Below are positions 41,101 to 55,600 of a stretch of DNA of 64,000 nucleotides, in pieces. The position numbers and the translations under genes are program-made. The stretch is from contig NC_083596.1 in the NCBI RefSeq assembly GCF_027579695.1, positions 52,690,276-52,754,275 of the forward strand, given 5' to 3'. The DNA comes from Neoarius graeffei (Eukaryota > Chordata > Actinopteri > Siluriformes > Ariidae). Numbering within the stretch: position 1 is the first letter of the stretch; every line of letters starts with the position of its first letter. Below the pieces are notes generated by a model. It saw nothing but the letters and a program-made list of their open reading frames with translations, was not told where the DNA came from and ran no database searches.

Positions 41101-43164
41101 CTACACACTACAGCAAACATTAAGCAACACACTACAGCAAACATTAAGCTACACACTACAGTAAACATTAAGCTACACACTACTGTAAACATTAAGCTAC
41201 ACACTACAGTAAACAAACTACATACGACAGCAAACATTATGCTACACACTACAGTAAACATTAAACAACACACTACAGTAAACATTAAACTACACACTAC
41301 AGTAAACATTAAACTACACACTACAGTAAACATTAAACTACACACTACAGTAAACAAACTACACACTACAGCAAACATTAAGCTACACACTACAGTAAAT
41401 ATTAAGCTACACACTACAGTAAACATTAAGCTACACACTACAGTAAACATTAAACTACACACTACAGTAAACAAACTACACACTACAGCAAACATTAAGC
41501 TACACACTACAGTAAACATTAAGCTACACACTACAGTAAACATTAAGCTACACACTACAGGAAACATTAAGCTACACACTATAGTAAGCATTAAACTATA
41601 CACTACAGTAAACATTAAGCTACACACTACAGTAAGCATTAAACAATACACTACAGCAAACATTAAGCTACACACAACAGCAAACATTAAGCTACACACT
41701 ACAGTAAGCATTAAGCTACACACTACAGTAAACATTAAGCTACACACTACAGCAAACATTAAGCAACACACTACAGTAAACATTAAACTACACGAAACAG
41801 CAAACATTAAGCTACACACTACAGTAAGCATTAAACTACGCACTACAGTAAACATTAAGCTACACACTACAGCAAACATTAAGCAACACACTACAGTACA
41901 CATTAAACTACACACTACAGTAAACATTAAGCTACACACTAAAGTAAACATTAAGCTACACACAACAGCAAACATTAAGCTACACACTACAGTAAACATT
42001 AAACTACACACAACAGCAAACATTAAGCTACACACTACAGTAAGCATTAAACTACGCGCTACAGTAAACATTAAGCTACACGCTACAGTAAACATTAAGC
42101 TACACACTACAGTAAACATTAAGCTACACACTACAGTAAACATTAAACTACACACTACAGTAAACATTAAGCTACACTCTACAGTAAACATTAAGCTAGA
42201 CACTACAGCAAACATTAAGCTACACGCTACAGCAAACATTAAGCTACACACTACAGTAAACATTAAACTACACACTACAGTAAACATTAAGCTACACTCT
42301 ACAGTAAACATTAAGCTAGACACTACAGCAAACATTAAGCTACACGCTACAGCAAACATTAAGCTACACATTACAGTAAACATTAAACTACACACTACAG
42401 TAAACATTAAGCTACACACTACAGCAAACATTAAGCTACACACTACAGTAAACATTAAGCTACACACAACAGCAAACATTAAGCTACACACTACAGTAAG
42501 CATTAAACTACGCACTACAGTAAACATTAAGCTACACACTACAGCAAACATTAAGCAACACACTACAGTAAACATTAAACTACACACTACAGTAAACAAA
42601 CTACACTTTACAGCAAACATTAAGCTACACACTACAGTAAACATTAAGCTACACACTACAGCAAACATTAAGCTACACACTACAGTAAACAAACGACACA
42701 CGACAGCAAACATTAAGCTATACACTACAGTAAGCATTAAACTACGCACTACAGTAAACATTAAGCTACACACTACAGCAAACATTAAGCAACACACTAC
42801 AGTAAACATTAAACTACACACTACAGTAAACAAACTGCACACTACAGCAAACATTAAGCTACACACAACATTAAACATTAAGCTACACACTACAGCAAAC
42901 ATTAAGCTACACACTACAGCAAACATTAAGCTACACACTACAGTAAACATTAAGCTACACACTACAGCAAACATTAAGCTACACACTACAGTAAACATTA
43001 AGCTACACACTACAGTAAACAAACTACATACGACAGCAAACATTATGCTACACACTACAGTAAACATTAAACAACACACTACAGTAAACATTAAGCTACA
43101 CACTACAGCAAACATTAAGCTACACACTACAGTAAACATTAAGCTACACACTACAGTAAACAAA
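38198..43164 (+). repeat. Higher-order block of the 24-bp satellite, second copy of the marked opening (4,967 bp)
   Basis: Starts with the same CTACAACGACAG marker and CATTATG unit as 27,102. The first few hundred bases follow the same unit order. Sub-blocks marked CTACACGAAACAG lie at 39,838, 40,342 and 41,788. It is less than half the length of the preceding block, so whole sub-blocks have been gained or lost between copies. Confidence 0.8.
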
Positions 43165-43517
43165 CTACAACGACAGCAAACATTATGCTACACACTACAG
43201 TAAACATTAAACTACACACTACAGTAAACATTAAACTACACACTACAGTAAACATTAAACTACACACTACAGCAAACATTAAGCTGCACACTACAGTAAA
43301 CATTAAACTACACACTACAGCAAACATTAAGCTACACACTACAGTAAACATTAAGCTACACACTACAGTAAACAAACTACATACGACAGCAAACATTATG
43401 CTACACACTACAGTAAACATTAAACAACACACTACAGTAAACATTAAGCTACACACTACAGCAAACATTAAGCTACACACTACAGTAAACATTAAGCTAC
43501 ACACTACAGGAAACAAA
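43165..43517 (+). repeat. Short higher-order block of the 24-bp satellite (353 bp)
   Basis: A minimal copy of the marked block: the CTACAACGACAG opening at 43,165, the CATTATG unit, the leading units, a second CATTATG unit near 43,395, then the next CTACAACGACAG marker at 43,518. Comparison with the preceding 4,967-bp copy implies that almost all internal sub-blocks are missing here. Confidence 0.75.
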
Positions 43518-46500
43518 CTACAACGACAGCAAACATTATGCTACACACTACAGTAAACATTAAACTACACACTACAGTAAACATTAAACTACACACTACA
43601 GTAAACATTAAACTACACACTACAGCAAACATTAAGCTACACACTACAGTAAACATTAAGCTACACACTACAGTACACATTAAGCTACACACTACAGTAA
43701 ACAAACTACACACGACAGCAAACATTATGCTACACACTACAGTAAACATTAAACTACACACTACAGTAAACATTAAACTACACACTACAGCAAACATTAA
43801 GCTACACACTACAGTAAACATTAAGCTACACACTACAGTAAACATTAAGCTACACTCTACAGTAAACATTAAGCTAGACACTACAGCAAACATTAAGCTA
43901 CACGCTACAGCAAACATTAAGCTACACACTACAGTAAACATTAAACTACACACTACAGAAAACATTAAGCTACACTCTACAGTAAACATTAAGCTAGACA
44001 CTACAGCAAACATTAAGCTACACGCTACAGCAAACATTAAGCTACACATTACAGTAAACATTAAACTACACACTACAGCACACATTAAGCTACACACTAC
44101 AGTAAACATTAAGCTACACACTACAGTAAACATTAAGCTACACACTACAGTAAGCATTAAACTACACACTACAGTAAACATTAAGCTACACTCTACAGTA
44201 AACATTAAGCTAGACACTACAGCAAACATTAAGCTACACGCTACAGCAAACATTAAGCTACACACTACAGTAAACATTAAACTACACACTACAGTAAACA
44301 TTAAGCTACACGCTACAGTAAACATTAAGCTACACACTACAGCAAACATTAAGCAACACACTACAGTAAACATTAAGCTACACGCTACAGTAAACATTAA
44401 GCTACACACTACAGTAAGCATTAAACTACGCACTACAGTAAACATTAAGCTACACACTACAGCAAACATTAAGCAACACACTACAGCAAACATTAAGCAA
44501 CACACTACAGTAAACATTAAACTACACACTACAGTAAACATTAAGCTACACACTACAGCAAACATTAAGCAACACACTACAGTAAACATTAAACTACACA
44601 CTACAGTAAACATTAAGCTACACACTACAGTAAACATTAAGCTACACACTACAGCAAACATTAAGCTACACACTACAGTAAACAAACTACACACGACAGC
44701 AAACATTAAGCTACACACTACAGCAAACATTAAACTACGCACTACAGTAAACATTAAGCTACACACTACAGCAAACATTAAGCAAAACACTACAGTAAAC
44801 ATTAAACTACACACTACAGTAAACAAACTACACACTGCAGCAAACATTAAGCTACACACTACAGTAAACATTAAGCTACACACTACAGTAAACATTAAAC
44901 TACACACTACAGTAAACAAACTACACACTACAGCAAACATTAAGCTACACACTACATTAAACATTAAGCTACACACTACAGCAAACATTAAGCTACACAC
45001 TACAGTAAACATTAAGCTACACACTACAGTAAACAAACTACATACGACAGCAAACATTATGCTACACACTACAGTAAACATTAAACTACACACTACAGTA
45101 AACATTAAGCTACACACTACAGCAAACATTAAGCTACACACTACAGTAAACATTAAGCTACACACTACAGTAAACAAACTACACACGACAGCAAACATTA
45201 TGCTACACACTACAGTAAACTTTAAACTACACACTACAGTAAACATTAAACTACACACTACAGTAAACATTAAACTACACACTACAGCAAACATTAAGCT
45301 ACACACTACAGTAAACATTAAGCTACACACTACAGTAAACATTAAGCTACACACTACAGTAAACATTAAGCTACACACTACAGTAAACATTAAACTACAC
45401 ACTACAGTAAACATTAAACTACACACTACAGCAAACATTAAGCTACACACTACAGTAAACATTAAGCTACACACTACAGTAAACATTAAGCTACACACTA
45501 CAGTAAACATTAAGCTACACACTACAGTAAACATTAAGCTACACTCTACAGTAAACATTAAGCTACACACTACAGCAAACATTAAGCTACACGCTACAGC
45601 AAACATTAAGCTACACACTACAGTAAACATTAAACTACACACTACAGTAAACATTAAGCTACACTCTACAGTAAACATTAAGCTAGACGCTACAGCAAAC
45701 ATTAAGCTACACGCTACAGCAAACATTAAGCTACACACTACAGTAAACATTAAACTACACACTACAGCAAACATTAAGCTACACACTACAGTAAACATTA
45801 AGCTACACACTACAGTAAACATTAAGCTACACACTACAGTAAACATTAAGCTACACACTACAGTAAGCATTAAACTACACACTACAGTAAACATTAAGCT
45901 ACACTCTACAGTAAACATTAAGCTAGACACTACAGCAAACATTAAGCTACACGCTACAGCAAACATTAAGCTACACGCTACAGTAAACATTAAGCTACAC
46001 GCTACAGTAAACATTAAGCTAGACACTACAGCAAACATTAAGCAACACACTACAGTAAACATTAAGCTACACGCTACAGTAAACATTAAGCTACACACTA
46101 CAGTAAGCATTAAACTACGCACTACAGTAAACATTAAGCTACACACTACAGCAAACATTAAGCAACACACTACAGTAAACATTAAGCTACACACTACAGC
46201 AAACAATAAGCAACACACTACAGTAAACATTAAACTACACACTACAGTAAATATTAAACTACACACTACAGCAAACATTAAGCTACACACTACAGTAAAC
46301 ATTAAGCTACACACTACAGTAAACATTAAGCTACACACTACAGTAAACATTAAGCTACACACTACAGTAAACATTAAACTACACACTACAGTAAACATTA
46401 AGCTACACACTACAGCAAACATTAAGCTACACACTACAGTAAACATTAAGCTACACACTACAGCAAACAATAAGCAACACACTACAGTAAACATTAAGCT

Positions 46501-46599
46501 ACACGCTACAGTAAACATTAAGCTACACACTACAGTAAGCATTAAACTACGCACTACAGTAAACATTAAGCTACACACTACAGTAAACATTAAACTACA

Positions 46600-48036
46600 C
46601 ACTACAGTAAACATTAAGCTACACACTACAGTAAACATTAAGCTACACACTACAGTAAACATTAAGCTACACGCTACAGTAAGCATTAAACTACGCACTA
46701 CAGTAAACATTAAGCTACACACTACAGCAAACATTAAGCAACACACTACAGTAAACATTAAGCAACACACTACAGCAAACATTAAGCAACACACTAAAGT
46801 AAACATTAAGCTACACGCTACAGTAAACATTAAGCTACACACTACAGTAAGCATTAAACTACGCACTACAGTAAACATTGAGCTACACACTACAGCAAAC
46901 ATTAAGCAACACACTACAGTAAACATTAAGCTACACACTACAGTAAGCATTAAACTACACACTACAGTAAACATTAAGCTACACACTACAGCAAACATTA
47001 AGCAACACACTACAGTAAACATTAAACTACACACTACAGTAAACGAACTACACACTACAGCAAACATTAAGCTACACACTACAGTAAACATTAAGCTACA
47101 CACTACAGTAAACAGTAAGCTACACACTACAGTAAACATTAAGCTACACACTACAGCAAACATTAAGCTACACACTACAGTAAGCATTAAGCTACACACT
47201 ACAGTAAACATTAAGCTACACACTACAGTAAGCATTAAACTACACACTACAGCAAACATTAAGCTACACACTACAGTAAGCATTAAGCTACACACTACAG
47301 TAAACATTAAGCTACACACTACAGCAAACATTAAGCAACACACTACAGTAAACATTAAACTACACACAACAGCAAACATTAAGCTACACACTACAGTAAA
47401 CATTAAGCTACACACTACAGCAAACATTAAGCAACACACTATAGTAAACATTAAACTACACACTACAGTAAACATTAAGCTACACACTACAGCAAACATT
47501 AAGCTACACACTACAGTAAACATTAAGCTACACACTACAGTAAGCATTAAACTACGCACTACAGTAAACATTAAGCTACACACTACAGCAAACATTAAGC
47601 AACACACTACAGTAAACATTAAACTACACACTACAGTAAACATTAAGCTACACACTACAGCAAACATTAAGCTACACACTACAGTAAACATTAAACTACA
47701 CACTACAGCAAACATTAAGCTACACACTACAGTAAACAAACTACACACGACAGCAAACATTAAACTATACACTACAGTAAATATTAAGCTACACACTACA
47801 GCAAACATTAAGCTACACACTACAGTAAACAAACTACACACGACAGCAAACATTAAACTATACACTACAGTAAACATTAAGCTACACACTACAGCAAACA
47901 TTAAGCTACACACTACAGTAAACAAACTACACACGACAGGAATCATTAAGCTACACAGTACAGTAAACATTAAGCTACACACTACAGTAAACAAACTACA
48001 CACGACAGGAAACATTAAGCTACACACTACAGTAAC
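46600..48036 (+). repeat. 1,469-bp duplication in the 24-bp satellite, copy 1 (left limit approximate)
   Basis: A one-base deletion, ACAGTAACATT at 48,032, has a partner at 49,501, offset 1,469. The units before it also match in order: ACGACAGGAATCATT, CTACACAGTACAG and the CTATACACTAC series. The left limit is uncertain because it fades into consensus units. Confidence 0.8.
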
Positions 48037-49505
48037 ATTAAGCTACACACTACAGTAAACAAACTACACACGACAGGAAACATTAAGATACACACTACAG
48101 CAAACATTAAGCTACACGCTACAGTAAACATTAAGATACACACTACAGCAAACATTAAGCAACACACTACAGCAAACATTAAGCTACACAATACAGTAAA
48201 CATTAAGCAACACACTATAGTAAACATTAAGCTACACGCTACAGTAAACATTAAGCTACACGCTACAGTAAACATTAAGCTACACACTACAGCAAACATT
48301 AAGCTACACGCTACAGCAAACATTAAGCAACACACTACAGTAAACATTAAGCTACACACTACAGTAAACATTAAGCTACACACTACAGTAAGCATTAAAT
48401 TACGCACTACAGTAAACATTAAGCTACACACTACAGCAAACATTAAGCAACACACTACAGCAAACATTAAGCTACACACTACAGTAAACATTAAGCTACA
48501 CACTACAGCAAACATTAAGCAACACACTACAGTAAACATTAAACTACACACTACAGTAAACGAACTACACACTACAGCAAACATTAAGCTACACACTACA
48601 GTAAACATTAAGCTACACACTACAGTAAACAGTAAGCTACACACTACAGTAAGCATTAAACTACACACTACAGCAAACATTAAGCTACACACTACAGTAA
48701 GCATTAAGCTACACACTACAGTAAACATTAAGCTACACACTACAGCAAACATTAAGCAACACACTACAGTAAACATTAAACTACACACAACAGCAAACAT
48801 TAAGCTACACACTACAGTAAACATTAAGCTACACACTACAGCAAACATTAAGCAACACACTATAGTAAACATTAAACTACACACTACAGTAAACATTAAG
48901 CTACACACTACAGCAAACATTAAGCTACACACTACAGTAAACATTAAGCTACACACAACAGCAAACATTAAGCTACACACTACAGTAAGCATTAAACTAC
49001 GCACTACAGTAAACATTAAGCTACACACTACAGCAAACATTAAGCAACACACTACAGTAAACATTAAACTACACACTACAGTAAACATTAAGCTACACAC
49101 TACAGCAAACATTAAGCTACACACTACAGTAAACATTAAACTACACACTACAGCAAACATTAAGCTACACACTACAGTAAACAAACTACACACGACAGCA
49201 AACATTAAACTATACACTACAGTAAACATTAAGCTACACACTACAGCAAACATTAAGCTACACACTACAGCAAACATTAAGCTACACACTACAGTAAACA
49301 AACTACACACGACAGCAAACATTAAACTATACACTACAGTAAACATTAAGCTACACACTACAGCAAACATTAAGCTACACACTACAGTAAACAAACTACA
49401 CACGACAGGAATCATTAAGCTACACAGTACAGTAAACATTAAGCTACACACTACAGTAAACAAACTACACACGACAGGAAACATTAAGCTACACACTACA
49501 GTAAC
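48037..49505 (+). repeat. 1,469-bp duplication in the 24-bp satellite, copy 2
   Basis: Contains the second ACAGTAACATT deletion at 49,501. Downstream markers continue in register: CACAATACAG is at 48,191 here and recurs at 49,660, again 1,469 bp apart, and CACACTATAG and AAATTACGC follow in both. At least part of a third copy therefore lies after 49,505. The few visible differences are mainly whole-unit gains or losses, pointing to recent origin. Confidence 0.8.
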
Positions 49506-51575
49506 ATTAAGCTACACACTACAGTAAACAAACTACACACGACAGGAAACATTAAGATACACACTACAGCAAACATTAAGCTACACGCTACAGTAAACAT
49601 TAAGATACACACTACAGCAAACATTAAGCAACACACTACAGCAAACATTAAGCTACACAATACAGTAAACATTAAGCAACACACTATAGTAAACATTAAG
49701 CTACACGCTACAGTAAACATTAAGCTACACGCTACAGTAAACATTAAGCAACACACTACAGTAAACATTAAGCTACACACTACAGTAAACATTAAGCTAC
49801 ACACTACAGTAAGCATTAAATTACGCACTACAGTAAACATTAAGCTACACACTACAGCAAACATTAAGCAACACACTACAGCAAACATTAAGCTACACAC
49901 TACAGCAAACATTAAGCTACACACTACAGTAAACATTAAGCTACACACTACAGTAAACATTAAGCTACACACTACAGTAAGCATTAAATTACGCACTACA
50001 GTAAACATTAAGCTACACACTACAGCAAACATTAAGCAACACACTACAGCAAACATTAAGCTACACACTATAGCAAACATTAAGCTACACACTACAGCAA
50101 ACATTAAGCAACACACTACAGCAAACATTAAGCTACACACTACAGCAAACATTAAGCAACACACTACAGCAAACATTAAGCTACACACTACAGTAAACAT
50201 TAAGCTACACACTACAGCAAACATTAAGCAACACACTACAGTAAACATTAAGCTACACACTACAGCAAACATTAAGCTACACACTACAGCAAACATTAAG
50301 CTACACACTACAGTAAACATTAAGCTACACGCTACAGTAAACATTAAGCTACACACTACAGTAAGCATTAAACTACGCACTACAGTAAACATTAAGCTAC
50401 ACACTACAGTAAACATTAAGCAACACACTACAGTAAACATTAAGCTACACACTACAGTAAACATTGAGCAACACACTACAGTAAACATTAAGCTACACAC
50501 TACAGTAAACATTAAGCTACACACTACAGTAAACATTAAGCTACACACTACAGTAAACATTAAGCAACACACTACAGCAAACATTAAGCTACACACTACA
50601 GTAAACATTAAGCTACACACTACAGTAAACATTAAGCTACACACTACAGTAAACATTAAGCTACACACTACAGTAAACATTAAGCTACACACTACAGTAA
50701 ACATTAAGCTACACACTACAGTAAACATTAAGCTACACACTACAGTAAACATTAAGCTACACGCTACAGTAAACATTAAGCTACACACTACAGTAAACAT
50801 TAAGCTACACACTACAGTAAACATTAAGCTACACACTACAGTAAACATTAAGCTACACGCTACAGCAAAAATTAAGCTACACACTACAGCAAACATTAAG
50901 CTACACACTACAGTAAACATTAAGCTACAGACTACAGTAAACATTAAGCTACACACTACAGTAAACATTAAGCTACAAACTACAGTAAACATTAAGCAAC
51001 ACACTACAGTAAACATTAAACTACACACTACAGTAAACAAACTACAAACTACAGCAAACATTAAGCTACACACTACAGCAAACATTCAGCAACACACTAC
51101 AGCAAACATTAAGCTACACTCTACAGTAAACATTAAGCTACACGCTACAGAAAACATTAAGCTACACGCTACAGCAAACATTAAGCTACACACTACAGCA
51201 AACATTAAGCTACACACTACAGCAAACATTAAGCTACACACTACAGCAAACATTAAGCTACACACTACAGCAAACATTAAGCTACACACTACAGTAAACA
51301 TTAAGCTACACACTACAGCAAACATTAAGCTACACACTACAGCAAACATTAAGCTACACACTACAGTAAACATTAAGCTACACACTAAAGCATACATTAA
51401 GCTACACACTACAGCAAACATTAAGCTACGCACTACAGTAAACATTAAGCAACGCACTACAGCAAACATTAAGCAACACACTACAGCAAACATTAAGCTA
51501 CACACTACAGTAAACATTAAGCTACACACTACAGCAAACATTAAGCTACACACTACAGTAAACATTAAGCTACAC

Positions 51576-51780
51576 ACTAAAGTAAACATTAAGCTACACA
51601 CTACAGCAAACATTAAGCTACGCACTACAGTAAACATTAAGCAACACACTACAGCAAACATTAAGCTACACACTACAGCAAACATTAAGCTATACACGAC
51701 AGCAAACATTATGCTACACACTACAGTAAACATTAAGCTACAAACTACAGTAAACAAACTACACACGACAGCAAACATTA
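51576..51780 (+). repeat. Marker cluster of a 3.8-kb duplication in the 24-bp satellite, copy 1
   Basis: The series CACTAAAGTAAAC (51,576), CTATACACGACAG (51,690), CATTATG, then CTACAAACTACAGTAAAC recurs at 55,452-55,590. The offset is 3,828 bp at TATACACGAC, and 3,876 bp (two units more) at ACTAAAG. A third version of CTATACACGACAG-CATTATG is at 56,668. Confidence 0.7.
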
Positions 51781-54700
51781 AGCTACACACTACAGTAAAC
51801 ATTAAACTACACACTACAGTAAACAAACTACACACTACAGTAAACATTAAGCTACACACTACAGCAAACATTAAGCTACACACTACAGCAAACATTAAGC
51901 TACACACTACAGCAAACATTAAGCTACACACTACAGTAAACATTAACCTACACACTACAGTAAACATTAAGCTACACACTACAGTAAACATGAAGCTACA
52001 CACTACAGCAAACATTAAGCTACACACTACAGTAAACATTAAGCTACACACTACAGTAAACAAAGTACACACGACAGCAAACATTAAGCTACCCACTACA
52101 ATAAACATTAAACTACACACTACAGTAAACAAACTACACACGATAGCAAACATTAAGCTACACACTACAGTAAACATTAAGCTACACACTACAGTAAACA
52201 AACTGCACACGACAGCAAACATTAAGCTACACACTACAGTAAACATTAAGCTACACACTACAGTAAACATTAAACTACACACTACAGCAAACATTAAACT
52301 ACACACTACAGTCAACATTAAGCTACACACTACAGCAAACATTAAGCAACACACTACAGTAAACATTAAACTACACACTACAGTAAACATTAAACTACAC
52401 ACTACAGTCAACATTAAGCTACACACTACAGTAAACATTAAGCAACACACTACAGTAAACATTAAGCTACACACTACAGTAAACATTAAGCAACACACTA
52501 CAGCAAACATTAAGCTACACACTACAGTAAACAAACTGCACACGACAGCAAACATTAAGCTACACACTACAGTAAACATTAAACTACACACTACAGTCAA
52601 CATTAAGCTACACACTACAGTAAACATTAAGCTACACACTACAGTAAACATTAAGCAACACACTACAGCAAACATTAAGCTACACACTACAGTAAACAAA
52701 CTGCACACGACAGCAAACATTAAGCTACACACTACAGTAAACATTAAGCTACACACTACAGTAAGCATTAAACTACACACTACAGCAAACATTAAGCAAC
52801 ACACTACAGCAAACATTAAGCAACACACTACAGCAAACATTAAGCAACACACTACAGCAAACATTAAGCTACACACTACAGTAAACATTAAGCTACACGC
52901 TACAGAAAACATTAAGCTACACGCTACAGCAAACATTAAGCTACACACAACAGCAAACATTAAGCTACACACTACAGCAAACATTAAGCTACACACTCCA
53001 GTAAACATTAAGCTACACCCTACAGTAAACATTAAGCAACACTCTACAGTAAACATTAAGCAACACACTACAGCAAACATTAAGCTACACACTACAGTAA
53101 ACAAACTACACACGACAGCAAACATTAAGCTACTCACTACAGTAAACATTAAACTACACACTACAGTAAACAAACTACACAAGACAGCAAACATTAAGCT
53201 ACACACTACAGTAAACAAACTACACACGACAGCAAACATTAAGCTAGACACTACAGTAAACATTAAGCTACACACTACAGTAAACAATCTACACATGACA
53301 GCAAACATTAAGCTACACACTACAGTAAACATTAAACTACACACTACAGTAAACAAACTACAGACGACAGCAAACATTAAGCTACACACTACAGTAAACA
53401 TTAAACTACACACTACAGCAAACATTAAGCAACACACTACAGTAAACAAACTACACACGACACCAAACATTAAGATACACACTACATTAAACATTAAGCT
53501 ACACACTACAGTAAACATTAAGCTACACACTACAGCAAACATTAAGCTACACACTACAGTAAACATTAAGCTACACACTACAGTAAACAAACTACACACT
53601 ACAATAAACATTAAGCTACACACTACAGCAAACATTAAGCTACACACTACAGTAAACATTAAGCTACACACTACAGTAAACAAACTACACACGACAGCAA
53701 ACATTATGCTACACACTACAGTAAACATTAAACTACACACTACAGTAAACAAACTACACCCTACAGCAAACATTAAGCTACACACTACAGTAAATATTAA
53801 GCTACACACTACAGTAAACATTAAGCTACACACTACAGTAAACATTAAGCTACACACTACAGTAAACATTAAGCTACACACTACAGCAAACATTAAGCAA
53901 CACACTACAGCAAACATTAAGCTACACACTACAGTAAACATTAAGCTACACACTACAGTAAACATTAAGCTACACACTACAGTAAACATTAAGCTACACA
54001 CTACAGCAAACATTAAGCAACACACTACAGCAAACATTAAGCTACACACTACAGTAAACATTAAGCTACACGCTACAGCAAACATTAAGCTACACACTAC
54101 AGTAAACATTAAGCTACACACTACAGTCAACAAACTACACACTATAGCAAACATTAAGCAACACACTACAGTAAACATTAAGCTACACACTACAGTAAAC
54201 ATTAAGCTACACACTACAGTAAACATTAAGCTACACACTACAGTAAACATGAAGCTACACACTACAGCAAACATTAAGCTACACACTACAGTAAACATTA
54301 AGCTACACACTACAGCAAACATGAAGCTACACACTACAGTAAACATTAAGCTACACACTACAGTAAACATTAAGCTACACACTACAGTAAACATTAAGCT
54401 ACACACTACAGTAAGCATTAAACTACACACAACAGCAAACATTAAGCTACACACTACAGCAAACATGAAGCTACACACTACAGCAAACATTAAGCTACAC
54501 ACTACAGTAAACATTAAGCTACACACTACAGCAAACATTAAGCAACACACTACAGTAAACATTAAACTACACACTACAGTAAACATTAAACTACACACTA
54601 CAGCAAACATTAAGCTACACACTACAGTAAACATTAAGCTACACACTACAGTAAACATTAAGCTACACACTACAGTAAACATTAAGCTACACACTACAGT

Positions 54701-55451
54701 AAACATTAAGCTACACACTACAGTAAACATTAAGCTACACACTACAGTAAGCATTAAACTACACACTACAGTAAACAAACTACAAACTACAGCAAACATT
54801 AAGCTACACACTACAGTAAACATTAAGCTACACACTACAGCAAACATTAAGCAACACACTACAGCAAACATTAAGCTACACACTACAGTAAACATTAAAC
54901 TACACACTACAGCAAACATTAAGCAACACACTACAGTAAACATTAAACTACACACTACACTAAACAAACTACAAACTACAGCAAACATTAAGCTACACAC
55001 TACAGTAAACATTAAACTACACACTACAGCAAACATTAAGCAACACACTACAGTAAACATTAAACTACACACTACAGTAAACAAACTACAAACTACAGCA
55101 AACATTAAGCTACACACTACAGCAAACATTAAGCTACACACTACAGTAAACATTAAGCTACACGCTACAGAAAACATTAAGCTACACGCTACAGAAAACA
55201 TTAAGCTACACACTACAGCAAACATTAAGCTACACACTACAGTAAACATTAAGCTACAAACTACAGTAAACATTAAGCTACACACTACAGTAAACATTGA
55301 GCTACACACTACAGCAAACATTAAGCTACACACTACAGCAAACATTAAGCTACACACTACAGTAAACATTAAGCTACACACTACAGCAAACATTAAGCTA
55401 CACACTACAGCAAACATTAAGCTACACACTACAGTAAACATTAAGCTACAC

Positions 55452-55600
55452 ACTAAAGTAAACATTAAGCTACACACTACAGCAAACATTAAGCTACACA
55501 CTACAGCAAACATTAAGCTATACACGACAGCAAACATTATGCTACACACTACAGTAAACATTAAGCTACAAACTACAGTAAACAAACTACACACGACAGC
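55452..55600 (+). repeat. Marker cluster of the 3.8-kb duplication, copy 2
   Basis: Partner of 51,576-51,780 with the same marker order. A further long-range match is the unit CTACACGCTACAGAAAAC at 52,903 and 57,953 (measured at CAGAAAAC), 5,050 bp apart. Each is preceded by a run of AAGCAAC units and followed by the same CGCTACAG and ACAACAG units. The right third of the core is therefore also a mosaic of overlapping duplications. Confidence 0.7.
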
